Shown piece after piece: positions 26,107 through 34,708 of a DNA stretch of 64,000 nt. A program made the position numbers and the translations under genes. The DNA lies in assembly GCF_014201835.1 (NCBI RefSeq), contig NZ_JACHFH010000016.1, forward strand, positions 1-64,000, in the 5' to 3' direction. Below the pieces are notes generated by a model. It worked only from the letters and a program-made list of their open reading frames with translations, was not told the origin of the DNA and made no database searches. The first letter of the stretch is position 1. Every line of letters starts with the position of its first letter. The DNA comes from Pectinatus brassicae (GTDB lineage Bacteria; Bacillota; Negativicutes; Selenomonadales; Selenomonadaceae).

Positions 26107-27289
26107 TGTTGTCTTGCCTTACCTTCAATATTAAGCGCAATGGTCCTAAAATATTGGTATTTCCCTGTGAATAGGCCGTCAATAATATTTTACCTTTATA
26201 TTTAGTCAATTCATCAGTTACACTATACAGCTGATCCATACTTATAACGCCTATGGAACCACGCAGCGGATCGGGCAGCATACCATTGGCGGAAGCAATT
26301 TTATTTATATCATGCAAAAATTTAAATAATGTTTTTTGTGCTGTTGCCTGTGTACCATCGACTTCAAAATCGCCAGTTGCTACCAATTCTCTATTTTGAT
26401 AAACAATTTTATTAGGATAAAGCTCAATATTAGTTCTTACCGGTTCATCTTTAACTAAATTAGCAGCGGCAATTAAGCGAACTACCATATCCTTATCAGA
26501 AGAACATATTTTATCTATAGCACTTTCATACTCACTGGGATAAAGCCACAAACCTTCTTTTACAGTTGTTTCGCCTGATTTAGCAGCAACCTTGGCGTTG
26601 GCAATAGTTATTAATTTAGCAAAATTTGACCGTACAGCATTCCGGTCTGTAGTGGCCGGCACTACACCGCCAAAAATAAGCTCACCAGCCTGATAAATAA
26701 TTCTTTTACTGCTTAAATCACCATTGCGCTGAGCTAAATCATCATTTTGCTGCTGCAAATTGTCATTATTCTGCTGTAAATTACTATTTTCACCCTTGAG
26801 ATTTTCATTGTAAATTTTAAGCTTATTATTATTTTCATCAAGGTAGACATTTTGTTGTTCTAAATTAGTATTAGCCGTCAGTAAAATTTCCTGCTGCGCT
26901 TTCATTTGCCGCGTTTTATCTTTCGCATCATCAAGTTCTATACGTGTTTTTTTTAGACTTGCTTCCATTTTTGTCTGCTGAGACTGTGCTAGCTGCAAAT
27001 TTTTATTAGCCTTATTTAAATTAGTCTGTGACAAACTAATCTGCTGCTGTAATTTTTCCATACCAAAAAGTGCTGTCCGCACATCTTTAGAGGTAATTGC
27101 CAAAATGCCAAATGTTATTGTAGTAATAGCAAAACCTGTTACTATTGTCACTATTATTGACGTATGGCGCGGCCTTAAACCAAACAAAGTAAGCTTTTTT
27201 TTACCAACCTTACTGCCAAGTCTGTCACCAATAAAAGCTATTATTCCACCAACAATAATAAGTACTGCCATCAATAAAATTCCATGCAT
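26099..27289 (-). CDS. DUF3084 membrane protein with long coiled coil
   Basis: A 396-aa protein with two N-terminal TM helices (about 3-20 and 42-65) separated by a basic loop (KVGKKKLTLFGLRPRHTS), then a coiled coil (about 80-195) rich in Gln, Asn and Leu, with repeats such as NLQQNNDNLQQQNDDL. A globular C-terminal half follows. This matches DUF3084, a family best known from cyanobacteria, also diderms, with no assigned function. It is transcribed with lptG upstream and may be an envelope protein. The start has AAAAGGAGGGG. Confidence 0.85.
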   Translation of the reverse strand: MHGILLMAVLIIVGGIIAFIGDRLGSKVGKKKLTLFGLRPRHTSIIVTIVTGFAITTITFGILAITSKDVRTALFGMEKLQQQISLSQTNLNKANKNLQLAQSQQTKMEASLKKTRIELDDAKDKTRQMKAQQEILLTANTNLEQQNVYLDENNNKLKIYNENLKGENSNLQQNNDNLQQQNDDLAQRNGDLSSKRIIYQAGELIFGGVVPATTDRNAVRSNFAKLITIANAKVAAKSGETTVKEGLWLYPSEYESAIDKICSSDKDMVVRLIAAANLVKDEPVRTNIELYPNKIVYQNRELVATGDFEVDGTQATAQKTLFKFLHDINKIASANGMLPDPLRGSIGVISMDQLYSVTDELTKYKGKILLTAYSQGNTNILGPLRLILKVRQDNNE

Positions 27290-27331
27290 TATATACCCCT
27301 CCTTTTTACTAACAACACTTTTCTTTTATTA

Positions 27332-28414
27332 TTATCGTGCCGCTTTACGAATGAGATACATACCAATAACAGCCCCTATAATATTAGGTATCCATACCGC
27401 CAATGCCGGCGGTATACCAATTCTGTCAATAACACTGGCAATGGTCATCAGGGTATAATAGATAAATATTATAATTATGCTAAGACCAAAACCAATTGAC
27501 GAGCTGCTGCGATTAGGCTGTAAACCTAATGGTGCTCCTATCAATGTAAAAATAAGACTAGCCATCGGAATGGTAATGCGCTGATATAATTCTATCTGTA
27601 AATCGGTAGTATCAACATACTGGCTACGCATTATAGCAATTTGCTCAGTTAATTCTTTCATGGTCATTTCTTCTGGTTTTTTCTGGGCCCGAACGATATT
27701 ATCAGGACTGTCCTGTATCGGCAGTTTTTGTGTGGCAAAATGCATTGTATGTGACATTTCGCCGTTAGCTATCGTATAAATTATGCCATTATGCATGAGC
27801 CAGCTATTACCGAGCCATTCACCATAATCGGCATTTTCTACCCGCACTAATTTACCATTTTCAAAATCCTGCATGGTAATCCATTCCATGCGGTTTTTCT
27901 TGGCATCAAAACGACGTGCATAAATAAGCCGCTGAATGCTGCCGTCTTTTATGTCCTTTAGGATAATATGCTCACGTGACTGTGGTGCCGAACTGTGTTT
28001 CACTTCATAATTTACCACATCAGAATAAGCCTGATTGGACCATGGCACAACATATTCATTAAAGGCAATCGCAAATAAACTTACACAAAAACCCATAATA
28101 ACTACTGGGCGCATCAAACGATAGAAACTTATGCCGCAGGACTTCATTGCTGTTATTTCACTGCCGCCTGATAAACGTCCAAAAACCAGCAGGGCCGACA
28201 ACAGCATGGACATAGGAAATGTCCATAACATAATTCCTGGCAGGCTGTAAACAAATAATCGGACTACTGCCGAAAACGACGCACCATATTTTGTCACATA
28301 TTCAGCAATTCGGAACAATGTACCCGAGCCGATAAAAACAGCAGAAAAAGCAAATATGCCAAATAAAAATGCCAGTAATACTTCTTTTAATATATATCGG
28401 TCTAAAATTCGCAT
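27332..28414 (-). CDS. LptF/LptG-family LPS export permease
   Basis: Part of the inner-membrane LptB2FG ABC transporter that extracts LPS from the inner membrane for transfer to LptC. The 360-aa protein has the YjgP/YjgQ layout: three TM helices in the N-terminal part (with RILDRYILKEVLLAF and SMLLSALLVFGRLSGGSEITAMKSCG, split here around residues 1-110), a periplasmic domain in the middle, and three TM helices at the C-terminus. Only one such gene is present here, so it could form a homodimer or pair with a second gene elsewhere. It lies 12 bp after lptB. Confidence 0.9.
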   Translation of the reverse strand: MRILDRYILKEVLLAFLFGIFAFSAVFIGSGTLFRIAEYVTKYGASFSAVVRLFVYSLPGIMLWTFPMSMLLSALLVFGRLSGGSEITAMKSCGISFYRLMRPVVIMGFCVSLFAIAFNEYVVPWSNQAYSDVVNYEVKHSSAPQSREHIILKDIKDGSIQRLIYARRFDAKKNRMEWITMQDFENGKLVRVENADYGEWLGNSWLMHNGIIYTIANGEMSHTMHFATQKLPIQDSPDNIVRAQKKPEEMTMKELTEQIAIMRSQYVDTTDLQIELYQRITIPMASLIFTLIGAPLGLQPNRSSSSIGFGLSIIIIFIYYTLMTIASVIDRIGIPPALAVWIPNIIGAVIGMYLIRKAAR

Positions 28415-28426
28415 GTACAGTTGCTC

Positions 28427-29146
28427 CTATAAGGTAAAATTGTCGCCAAGATAAAATTTTCTTGCGACTTCACTATTGGCTATTGTTTCACTATCACCGG
28501 AAACAAGTATTTTGCCTGAATTCATTATATATGCTCTATCGACTATTTGCAGTGTTTCACGCACATTATGATCTGTTATCAATATTCCCATACCGCGTTT
28601 GCATAAATACGCAATTATATTTTGGATATCGGCAACAGCCAATGGATCGATACCGGCAAATGGTTCATCAAGCAATATGAATTGCGGTTCTAAAGCCAAA
28701 CAGCGAGCGATTTCTGCACGACGTCGTTCACCACCAGACAACTGCATTCCCTGTCTTGTCTTTACATGCTCCAAACCAAATTCTTTTAATAAATCATCTT
28801 TTTTCTTTTCTTGCTCTGACTTAGAAATTCCTGTCGTTTCTAAAATTGCCATTAAATTTTCTTCCACAGTCAATTTACGAAAAATAGATGATTCCTGTGC
28901 CAAATAACTGATGCCCAGCTCTGCCCTTTTATGCATAGGCAGTTTGGTTACATCCATATCCGACAAATGTATATTTCCCTCTGTCGGTCGTTCCAGCCCG
29001 ATTATCATATAAAATGTAGTCGTTTTACCAGCACCGTTTGGCCCTAGCAGTCCTACTATTTCCCCTTTATTTACTGTAAGCGAAATATCATTGACGACAT
29101 TTCGTCCCTTATATGTTTTTATAAGATTTTTGGCTTCTATCTTCAA
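28427..29146 (-). CDS. lptB: LPS export ABC transporter ATP-binding protein
   Basis: ATPase subunit of the LPS extractor. The 239-aa protein has Walker [10 protein letters not shown] (35-43), Q-loop, [14 protein letters not shown] signature and Walker [14 protein letters not shown]; the sequence closely fits LptB. TTG 29146 is chosen because TTGGGGGT lies just upstream and it gives the usual LptB length; a longer frame to 29209 starts inside a terminator hairpin. It is followed by the lptF/G-type permease. Confidence 0.95.
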   Translation of the reverse strand: MKIEAKNLIKTYKGRNVVNDISLTVNKGEIVGLLGPNGAGKTTTFYMIIGLERPTEGNIHLSDMDVTKLPMHKRAELGISYLAQESSIFRKLTVEENLMAILETTGISKSEQEKKKDDLLKEFGLEHVKTRQGMQLSGGERRRAEIARCLALEPQFILLDEPFAGIDPLAVADIQNIIAYLCKRGMGILITDHNVRETLQIVDRAYIMNSGKILVSGDSETIANSEVARKFYLGDNFTL

Positions 29147-29183
29147 ATTAGTACCCCCAAAACAGATTCGTACATAATAACCA

Positions 29184-29217
29184 ACTAAAAAGTGCATATA
29201 AATATGCACTTTTTAGT
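29184..29217 (-). terminator. Terminator-like hairpin between lptA and lptB
   Basis: ACTAAAAAGTGCATAT and ATATGCACTTTTTAGT form a perfect 16-bp stem with a 2-nt loop in the 190-bp gap between lptA and lptB. The T-run is inside the stem, so it could end transcription on either strand or stabilise the mRNA end. Partial readthrough seems likely as lptB has no clear promoter of its own. Confidence 0.6.
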
Positions 29218-29337
29218 ATACAATAAAAGCCCGGCAACAACCAGTTTTTTATTTTTATTATATTTTATTAATTGTGTCATACCATGCCCGCATCTGCTGG
29301 AGGGTAAGACTCATTAGCAAGTATTAAATTTTATAAA

Positions 29338-30033
29338 TTATTTTACTGCAGCTTGACCGGCGTCATTTAGATATAATGTCAATCTATCGCCGCGGATCGT
29401 ATTATTGTCCTGCATGGCAACTGCATGTCCCTGCAAAATAGCTTTACCACTGCCATCGCTGTAATAATCAGCATTATCACTATAGGCATCAATATTACGC
29501 GTCTGACTAACTATATGAACATTGCCTGTTGCTATAAAATGATTTTCTTTCATATATGCTTCCAAATGGTTTCCCGTTATACTGCCATCGGCTGTAACTA
29601 TTGTTCCACCATTAGGCATAACGGCATAATCCGTTTGCGAATTATACTCCAATCGGCTGCCTGTTATTGTTTTATCTTGTTTATGTGCTACTACATTGCC
29701 GCTGGCAACAAGATTATTTGCTCCCTGAGTAAATATTTCATTAGCAGTCATATGCAGATCATCTTTATCGGCTACAACATTGCCCGTAACACTGCCCTGC
29801 TGCGTTTTTGTATTATATACTGCCTTTTGTCCGGTAATTTTAGAACCTTCCTGCACCATGACAACATTTCCCGTAGCTGTAATGACTCCACTTTGTGTAT
29901 TATATTCTATAGTATCAGCATTTACCTCTGTCGGTTTATTATTGCTGGCAGCAAAAACGTTACCCATACAAAGTGCCAGCGTTAAAAATGACATTATAAA
30001 CACTATTTTAAATTTGGAATTTATCGCCATCAT
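29338..30033 (-). CDS. lptA: Periplasmic LPS transport protein LptA/OstA family
   Basis: LptA polymerises as a periplasmic bridge carrying LPS to LptD. The 231-aa protein has a signal peptide (1-29, ending VFA) and a repetitive beta-jellyroll (OstA_N) with repeats of the type VNADTIEYNTQSGVITATGNVVM, IYNTKTQQGSVTGNVVA and LEYNSQTDYAVMPNGG (each split within about 35-215). It is longer than E. coli LptA (185 aa), by about one or two strands. It overlaps lptC by ATGA. Confidence 0.93.
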   Translation of the reverse strand: MMAINSKFKIVFIMSFLTLALCMGNVFAASNNKPTEVNADTIEYNTQSGVITATGNVVMVQEGSKITGQKAVYNTKTQQGSVTGNVVADKDDLHMTANEIFTQGANNLVASGNVVAHKQDKTITGSRLEYNSQTDYAVMPNGGTIVTADGSITGNHLEAYMKENHFIATGNVHIVSQTRNIDAYSDNADYYSDGSGKAILQGHAVAMQDNNTIRGDRLTLYLNDAGQAAVK

Positions 30034-30590
30034 TGTACTCCTTTTATTATATGAGCATTACCTGATAATTTAAAAGCAGTAAAACCATTGTTGCTTTCAA
30101 TTTTATCACCAGTAGCCTGCATATTGTCGCGCACGATCTTAACCTTGCCTTCACCTGTAAATAAAGCCTTAGCATTATCCCAAGTCACTTTTTCCGCATC
30201 AAATTTGAGTCCGGCATTATCTTCGGCATGCACTTTTTTATCGAGAATAATATTCTTCTTAGCATCATCATAAAAACCATGCGGTGAAGTTATTGTAAGT
30301 ACTTTTCCATCATCACCATAGTACTTGCCATGAATATTTTTCAATTCAGCCATTTTAGTTGTAACATTCATATCGATATTATCGGCCTTTATTTCCCATA
30401 TTTTCTTGCCATTTTTTTCTTCGACGATAGTATTAGCACCATATTTCATGGTGTTCTCTTTTTTTATCTGCTGCTGTGATTTATTTTCCGGTGTTGGCTT
30501 AGTTACTACTGCCCATACACAAATACCGATAGCAAATATAATAAAAACATATATAGCCAGCTTCTTTTTATCTTGTTTAAATTTTTTCAT
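30030..30590 (-). CDS. lptC: LPS export system protein LptC
   Basis: Bitopic inner-membrane protein that receives LPS from LptB2FG and passes it to LptA. The 186-aa protein has a basic N-terminus (MKKFKQDKKK), one TM helix (about 12-30) and a periplasmic LptC jellyroll with GKVLTITSPHGFYDDAKKNI and KVKIVRDNMQATGDKIESN. It starts 3 bp after the acyltransferase gene and overlaps lptA at its end. Confidence 0.92.
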   Translation of the reverse strand: MKKFKQDKKKLAIYVFIIFAIGICVWAVVTKPTPENKSQQQIKKENTMKYGANTIVEEKNGKKIWEIKADNIDMNVTTKMAELKNIHGKYYGDDGKVLTITSPHGFYDDAKKNIILDKKVHAEDNAGLKFDAEKVTWDNAKALFTGEGKVKIVRDNMQATGDKIESNNGFTAFKLSGNAHIIKGVQ

Positions 30591-30592
30591 AT

Positions 30593-31492
30593 TTACCGTC
30601 TTCCTGCTACATGATGTTTTATTTTCATTTCATCTTCTGATGTATTCCAGCGTTTTTGAAACCACAACCACTGCGTAGGGTTTTCTATTATTACCTTTTC
30701 CACAAAACGTGTCATCTCAGTAGTGAAATTAAATAAATCTTTATCCTCATCACCTGAATCATGATACCGCATAATATCACCTACAATAAGGCGATGCTTG
30801 CCATCAGGCCGTCGCACGATAAATAACGGCACTACCGGTGAAGAAAATTTACGGGCAAAAACAGCTGGTCCTAAAGGCGTGGAAGCCTTTTTCCCTAAAA
30901 AATCAATAAATGCACCACCAGGACCTGCATCCTGATCGGCTAAAAATCCTAGGATTTTACCTTTTTTTAATGCTCTTGCTGCTGCCAAAAGTTCGCTTGT
31001 ACCTCGGGCAAAAACCTCTACCCCAACCATTTCACGATATTCATTTAAAATACGCGTATGCTGTAAATTGGGCTGCGGCTTCACAATTGTAGTTGTTGGC
31101 ATACCATTAAAAGCCAGTGCTGCCGCCATCCATTCCCAATTTCCCACATGGCCTGTAAGAACTACTACGCCATGCTGTTCGTCTAATGCCGTCCGCAGTT
31201 TTTCCAGCCCTGCGGGATCAACATAATCATTTATATTATCTTTATTAAGACGCGGCATATAAAGTATTTCCATAAAGGTTCTTCCCATATTTATAAAGGA
31301 TTCCTTTATTATTTTTGCCGCTTCCTCTTCCGTATTGCCAAGAGACGCTCGCATTTGTGCAATGGCCCTTTTACGCTCCTTTGCTATCAGATGAAAATAT
31401 GCTATTCCCAATCCTTTTCCCATATACATTAAACATTTATGCGGCAGCAAACAAACGCAAAAGCTCAAAAACTTCAATATTTTGTATTGCAA
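30593..31492 (-). CDS. Lipid A late acyltransferase, LpxL/HtrB family
   Basis: Transfers a secondary acyl chain to Kdo2-lipid IVA at the inner membrane. The 299-aa protein has an N-terminal hydrophobic segment and the catalytic HX4E variant at His115-Glu120 (TGHVGNWEW), with KPQPN, FLADQDAGPGGAFIDFLG and FNFTTEMTRFVEKVI segments typical of the LpxL/LpxM family. Only one late acyltransferase is present in the cluster. It starts with TTG behind GAGGAG. Confidence 0.9.
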   Translation of the reverse strand: MQYKILKFLSFCVCLLPHKCLMYMGKGLGIAYFHLIAKERKRAIAQMRASLGNTEEEAAKIIKESFINMGRTFMEILYMPRLNKDNINDYVDPAGLEKLRTALDEQHGVVVLTGHVGNWEWMAAALAFNGMPTTTIVKPQPNLQHTRILNEYREMVGVEVFARGTSELLAAARALKKGKILGFLADQDAGPGGAFIDFLGKKASTPLGPAVFARKFSSPVVPLFIVRRPDGKHRLIVGDIMRYHDSGDEDKDLFNFTTEMTRFVEKVIIENPTQWLWFQKRWNTSEDEMKIKHHVAGRR

Positions 31493-31531
31493 AACGACTC
31501 TTCTCCTCTCCAGCTTATGTCATTTAGTACT

Positions 31532-32104
31532 TTATTGTGCCTTATTATCAAATAATTTAGCAGAATTAGCTTCATGCATATAATCATCAATTATCTGCTG
31601 CCATTTTCCTTGTGCCTTTAATATAAATTCTACTATCTGCCTCACGGCACCTGCTCCGCCAGCAAAATCACTGACAAGATGTGCTGTTTGCTGTACCTCA
31701 AGCACAGCATCTCCTACAGCTGCTGCAAAGCCAACTTTAGTCATTATTGGTAAATCAACTATATCATCACCAATATAAGCTATCTGTTCATCTGTTACCG
31801 AAAACTCCTGTTTTAATTTAGCGAAAGCATCCAGCTTATATAATTGCCCTTGATAAACAGCATCAAATTTTAATTCCTGACCGCGTGTAGCCACTATTTG
31901 TGATTTACGACCAGTTATTATGGCTATTTTTATGCCATTTTGTCGGGCGAGACTTATTCCCAGTCCATCACGCACAAAAAATGTTTTTAAACTTTCACCA
32001 TTATCACCATAATAGAGTTTTCCATCACTTAAAACACCGTCAACATCAAAAATTATCAGCCGAATTTTATTGGCTTTTTGTTCAGCTTGCTGTTTTAACT
32101 GCAT
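31532..32104 (-). CDS. kdsC: 3-deoxy-D-manno-octulosonate 8-phosphate phosphatase
   Basis: Removes phosphate from Kdo-8-P to give Kdo. It is a HAD-family phosphatase (190 aa) of the KdsC type, with the nucleophile motif D20-V-D22-GVLSDGKLYYG, AIITGRKS and AYIGDDIVDLPIM. It lacks a cap domain and fits the tetrameric KdsC group. Its ATG overlaps the kdsD stop codon (TAATG). Confidence 0.95.
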   Translation of the reverse strand: MQLKQQAEQKANKIRLIIFDVDGVLSDGKLYYGDNGESLKTFFVRDGLGISLARQNGIKIAIITGRKSQIVATRGQELKFDAVYQGQLYKLDAFAKLKQEFSVTDEQIAYIGDDIVDLPIMTKVGFAAAVGDAVLEVQQTAHLVSDFAGGAGAVRQIVEFILKAQGKWQQIIDDYMHEANSAKLFDNKAQ

Positions 32105-33081
32105 TATACCACACCCTGACGCAATAAATCTGTAAGATGTACTATACCTACAGGATTATTTGCTTCATCTATTACCGGTAATACAGTAATTGGACGAGGT
32201 TTATGCTTTTCCATAATGCTTAATGCTTGCGCTGCCATTTTATTTTTAGCGATTGTAAGCGGTGCTTTGGACATCATATGCTCAACCGGTTCATTTAAAA
32301 ATTCGATTCCTTTAGCCAAACCACGTCTTATATCACCATCAGTGACAAGTCCAATAAATTTACCATTATCATCGACTACCGAGGTTGCACCTAATCCTTT
32401 ATCAGTCATTAAAAATAAAGCTTCTTTAGCAGTTTTACCTTTAGCAATAATAGGATTATCCTCGCCGCTGTGCATAACATTTTCCACCGTTAATAACAAC
32501 CGGCGACCCAATGCTCCGCCGGGATGAAATACGGCAAAATCATTAGCTGTGAAATTGCGTGCCGATAATAATGCAATAGCTATCGCGTCCCCCATAGCCA
32601 ATGTTGCTGTTGTACTGGCAGTAGGTGCCAATCCTAATGGGCAAGCTTCTCTTTCAATACTGACATCAACATAGTACTCAGCATATTTGCCTAAAGAAGA
32701 ATCTCTTTTACCGCACATAGCAACTATTGATGCACCAATTCTTTTAATTATTGGCAGTATGTTTACAACTTCAGTTGACTCACCGCTATGTGACAGAGCC
32801 ATAACTATATCATCAGCTGTAACCATTCCTAAGTCACCATGAAAAGCTTCACCTGGATGCATAAAAAATGACGGCGTACCAGTACTTGCTAAGGTTGCTG
32901 CAATTTTTCTGCCAATATGTCCCGATTTTCCCATGCCAGTTAAAATAACCCGGCCTTTACAATCCAATATTGCTTTTACTACAGTTTCAAATTCATCATT
33001 TATATGTGGTATTAGAGCTTTTACCGCATCCGATTCAATCGTTAGTGTTTCTATTGCTTTTTCATTTATTGACCCCTGCAT
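32104..33081 (-). CDS. kdsD: D-arabinose 5-phosphate isomerase
   Basis: Makes arabinose-5-phosphate from ribulose-5-phosphate, the entry to Kdo synthesis. The 325-aa protein has an N-terminal SIS domain (about 1-185) with GMGKSGHIGRKIAATLASTG and SHSGESTEVV, and two CBS domains (about 200-325), the normal KdsD/GutQ layout. ATG 33081 follows GGGGGA; the ATG at 33099 has no site. It lies 25 bp downstream of kdsA. Confidence 0.95.
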   Translation of the reverse strand: MQGSINEKAIETLTIESDAVKALIPHINDEFETVVKAILDCKGRVILTGMGKSGHIGRKIAATLASTGTPSFFMHPGEAFHGDLGMVTADDIVMALSHSGESTEVVNILPIIKRIGASIVAMCGKRDSSLGKYAEYYVDVSIEREACPLGLAPTASTTATLAMGDAIAIALLSARNFTANDFAVFHPGGALGRRLLLTVENVMHSGEDNPIIAKGKTAKEALFLMTDKGLGATSVVDDNGKFIGLVTDGDIRRGLAKGIEFLNEPVEHMMSKAPLTIAKNKMAAQALSIMEKHKPRPITVLPVIDEANNPVGIVHLTDLLRQGVV

Positions 33082-33105
33082 ATCAAATCCCCCAACCATT
33101 TTATT

Positions 33106-33930
33106 TTAAAAATGTTTTTTTGTTATTTCATGAATAGCTATAGCATCTTTTAATATTGCTTCTAAATTATCAAGCTTAACCATATTAGGACCGTCGGACA
33201 AGCCTTCTTCTGGATTATCGTGTACTTCCATAAACAAGCCGTCTACACCAGCCCCCACTGCTGCCCGTGTCAGATATTCAACATATTCACGATTTCCTGC
33301 TGAACAAGTACCGCCACCGCCTGGCAATTGTACACTATGCGTAGCATCAAATATTACCGGATAACCAAATGAACGCATTATAGGAAAAGTACGCATATCG
33401 ACAACTAAATTATTATAGCCAAATGAAGCTCCACGTTCAGTAAGCATAATATTATTATTGCCTGCACTTTCGAGTTTATCAACAACATTTTGCATATCTT
33501 TAGGTGCAAGGAACTGACCTTTTTTTACATTAACTGGTAAGCCGCTTTTAGCTGCTGTATATAATAAATCGGTCTGACGACATAAAAATGCTGGTATTTG
33601 CAAAGCATCAAGCACTTTAGCTGCTGGTGCTACCTGTTCTTCCGTATGTATATCACTTATAATCGGCACATTGAGTTCATCTTTGATTTTATGTAAAATT
33701 TCAAGACCTTCCTCAATTCCCGGTCCGCGAAACCCCTTATAAGATGAGCGGTTAGCTTTATCAAAAGATGCTTTAAATACATAAGAAAGGCCTAATTTAT
33801 CAGCAATTTCCTTAGCCTGTTTACCAATTTTAAGACTTCTTTCATAACCTTCCAGTACACATGGTCCTGCTATCAATAATAAAGGATTGCCCGGTCCTAC
33901 CTGTAAATTACCTATTTTTACATTTTTCAT
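33106..33930 (-). CDS. kdsA: Kdo-8-phosphate synthase
   Basis: Condenses arabinose-5-phosphate with phosphoenolpyruvate. The 274-aa barrel enzyme has [32 protein letters not shown] and [16 protein letters not shown], all characteristic of KdsA. The residues GRGASFGYN-type and the presence of AGPCVLE suggest the usual fold; metal dependence was not judged. ATG 33930 lies one base after the kdsB stop codon, behind AAGG; a longer overlapping frame to 33963 is rejected. Confidence 0.96.
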   Translation of the reverse strand: MKNVKIGNLQVGPGNPLLLIAGPCVLEGYERSLKIGKQAKEIADKLGLSYVFKASFDKANRSSYKGFRGPGIEEGLEILHKIKDELNVPIISDIHTEEQVAPAAKVLDALQIPAFLCRQTDLLYTAAKSGLPVNVKKGQFLAPKDMQNVVDKLESAGNNNIMLTERGASFGYNNLVVDMRTFPIMRSFGYPVIFDATHSVQLPGGGGTCSAGNREYVEYLTRAAVGAGVDGLFMEVHDNPEEGLSDGPNMVKLDNLEAILKDAIAIHEITKKHF

Positions 33931-33931
33931 G

Positions 33932-34666
33932 TTAACAGCCTTCTTTCTGCTTATAATATTCATTGACTTTTATAAGATCCGCGGGTGTGTCCACCCCGAT
34001 AAATCTCTTATCTGAAGTTATTACTTTTATTTTATAACCGTTTTCAATAGCTCGTAATTGCTCTAATGATTCCGTCTGTTCTAATGGTGTTGGTTCCATC
34101 TGGGCATATTTAAGGAGAAACTCTCTGCGGTAAGCATATATACCGATATGTTTATAAACCGGCACATTATTATCATTACGTGGATAGGGTATTAATGAGC
34201 GCGAAAAATATATGGCATAATCATTTTTATCAGTAATTACTTTTACATTGCCCGGCTCATTTTTTTCTTCTTCGAGCATTGGTGTTTTCACCGTTGCCAT
34301 CATTAATGTATCATCTTCAATAAACAATTGGCCTAATCTATCAATGAGTTTAGGCTCAATAAGAGGTTCATCACCTTGGATATTTATAATAACATCGGCA
34401 TCAGGATATTTCTGGGCAGCCTCAGCCAACCTATCCGTTCCTGTAAAGTGATCACTGCGGGTCATAATAGCTTTTCCGCCCGCTTTTTCTACCGCTTCAT
34501 AAATACGTTTATCATCAACAGCAACAATAAAATCATCAGGCACAGCCGCTTTTATCGCCTGTTCATATACTCTTACTACCAACGGCTTACCTGCAACATC
34601 AGCTAACGGTTTTCCCGGCAGTCGTGTCGAAGAATAACGTGCTGGTATAATACAAATTATTTTCAT
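33932..34666 (-). CDS. kdsB: CMP-Kdo synthetase
   Basis: Activates Kdo as CMP-Kdo for transfer to lipid IVA. The 244-aa nucleotidyltransferase has [18 protein letters not shown] at the N-terminus, [13 protein letters not shown] in the middle and [16 protein letters not shown] later, all typical of KdsB. The start has GGAGAG upstream. It is the first of four consecutive Kdo genes, after the waaA-lpxK fusion. Confidence 0.97.
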   Translation of the reverse strand: MKIICIIPARYSSTRLPGKPLADVAGKPLVVRVYEQAIKAAVPDDFIVAVDDKRIYEAVEKAGGKAIMTRSDHFTGTDRLAEAAQKYPDADVIINIQGDEPLIEPKLIDRLGQLFIEDDTLMMATVKTPMLEEEKNEPGNVKVITDKNDYAIYFSRSLIPYPRNDNNVPVYKHIGIYAYRREFLLKYAQMEPTPLEQTESLEQLRAIENGYKIKVITSDKRFIGVDTPADLIKVNEYYKQKEGC

Positions 34667-34708
34667 TACGTATTGCTCTCCTTCACCAAATATTGCATTG
34701 ACTAATTG

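Noticed and set aside
29425-29985. Plus-strand 186-codon frame opposite lptA
   Set aside because: It is antisense to lptA, cysteine-rich and low in complexity, typical of a shadow of a repetitive gene.
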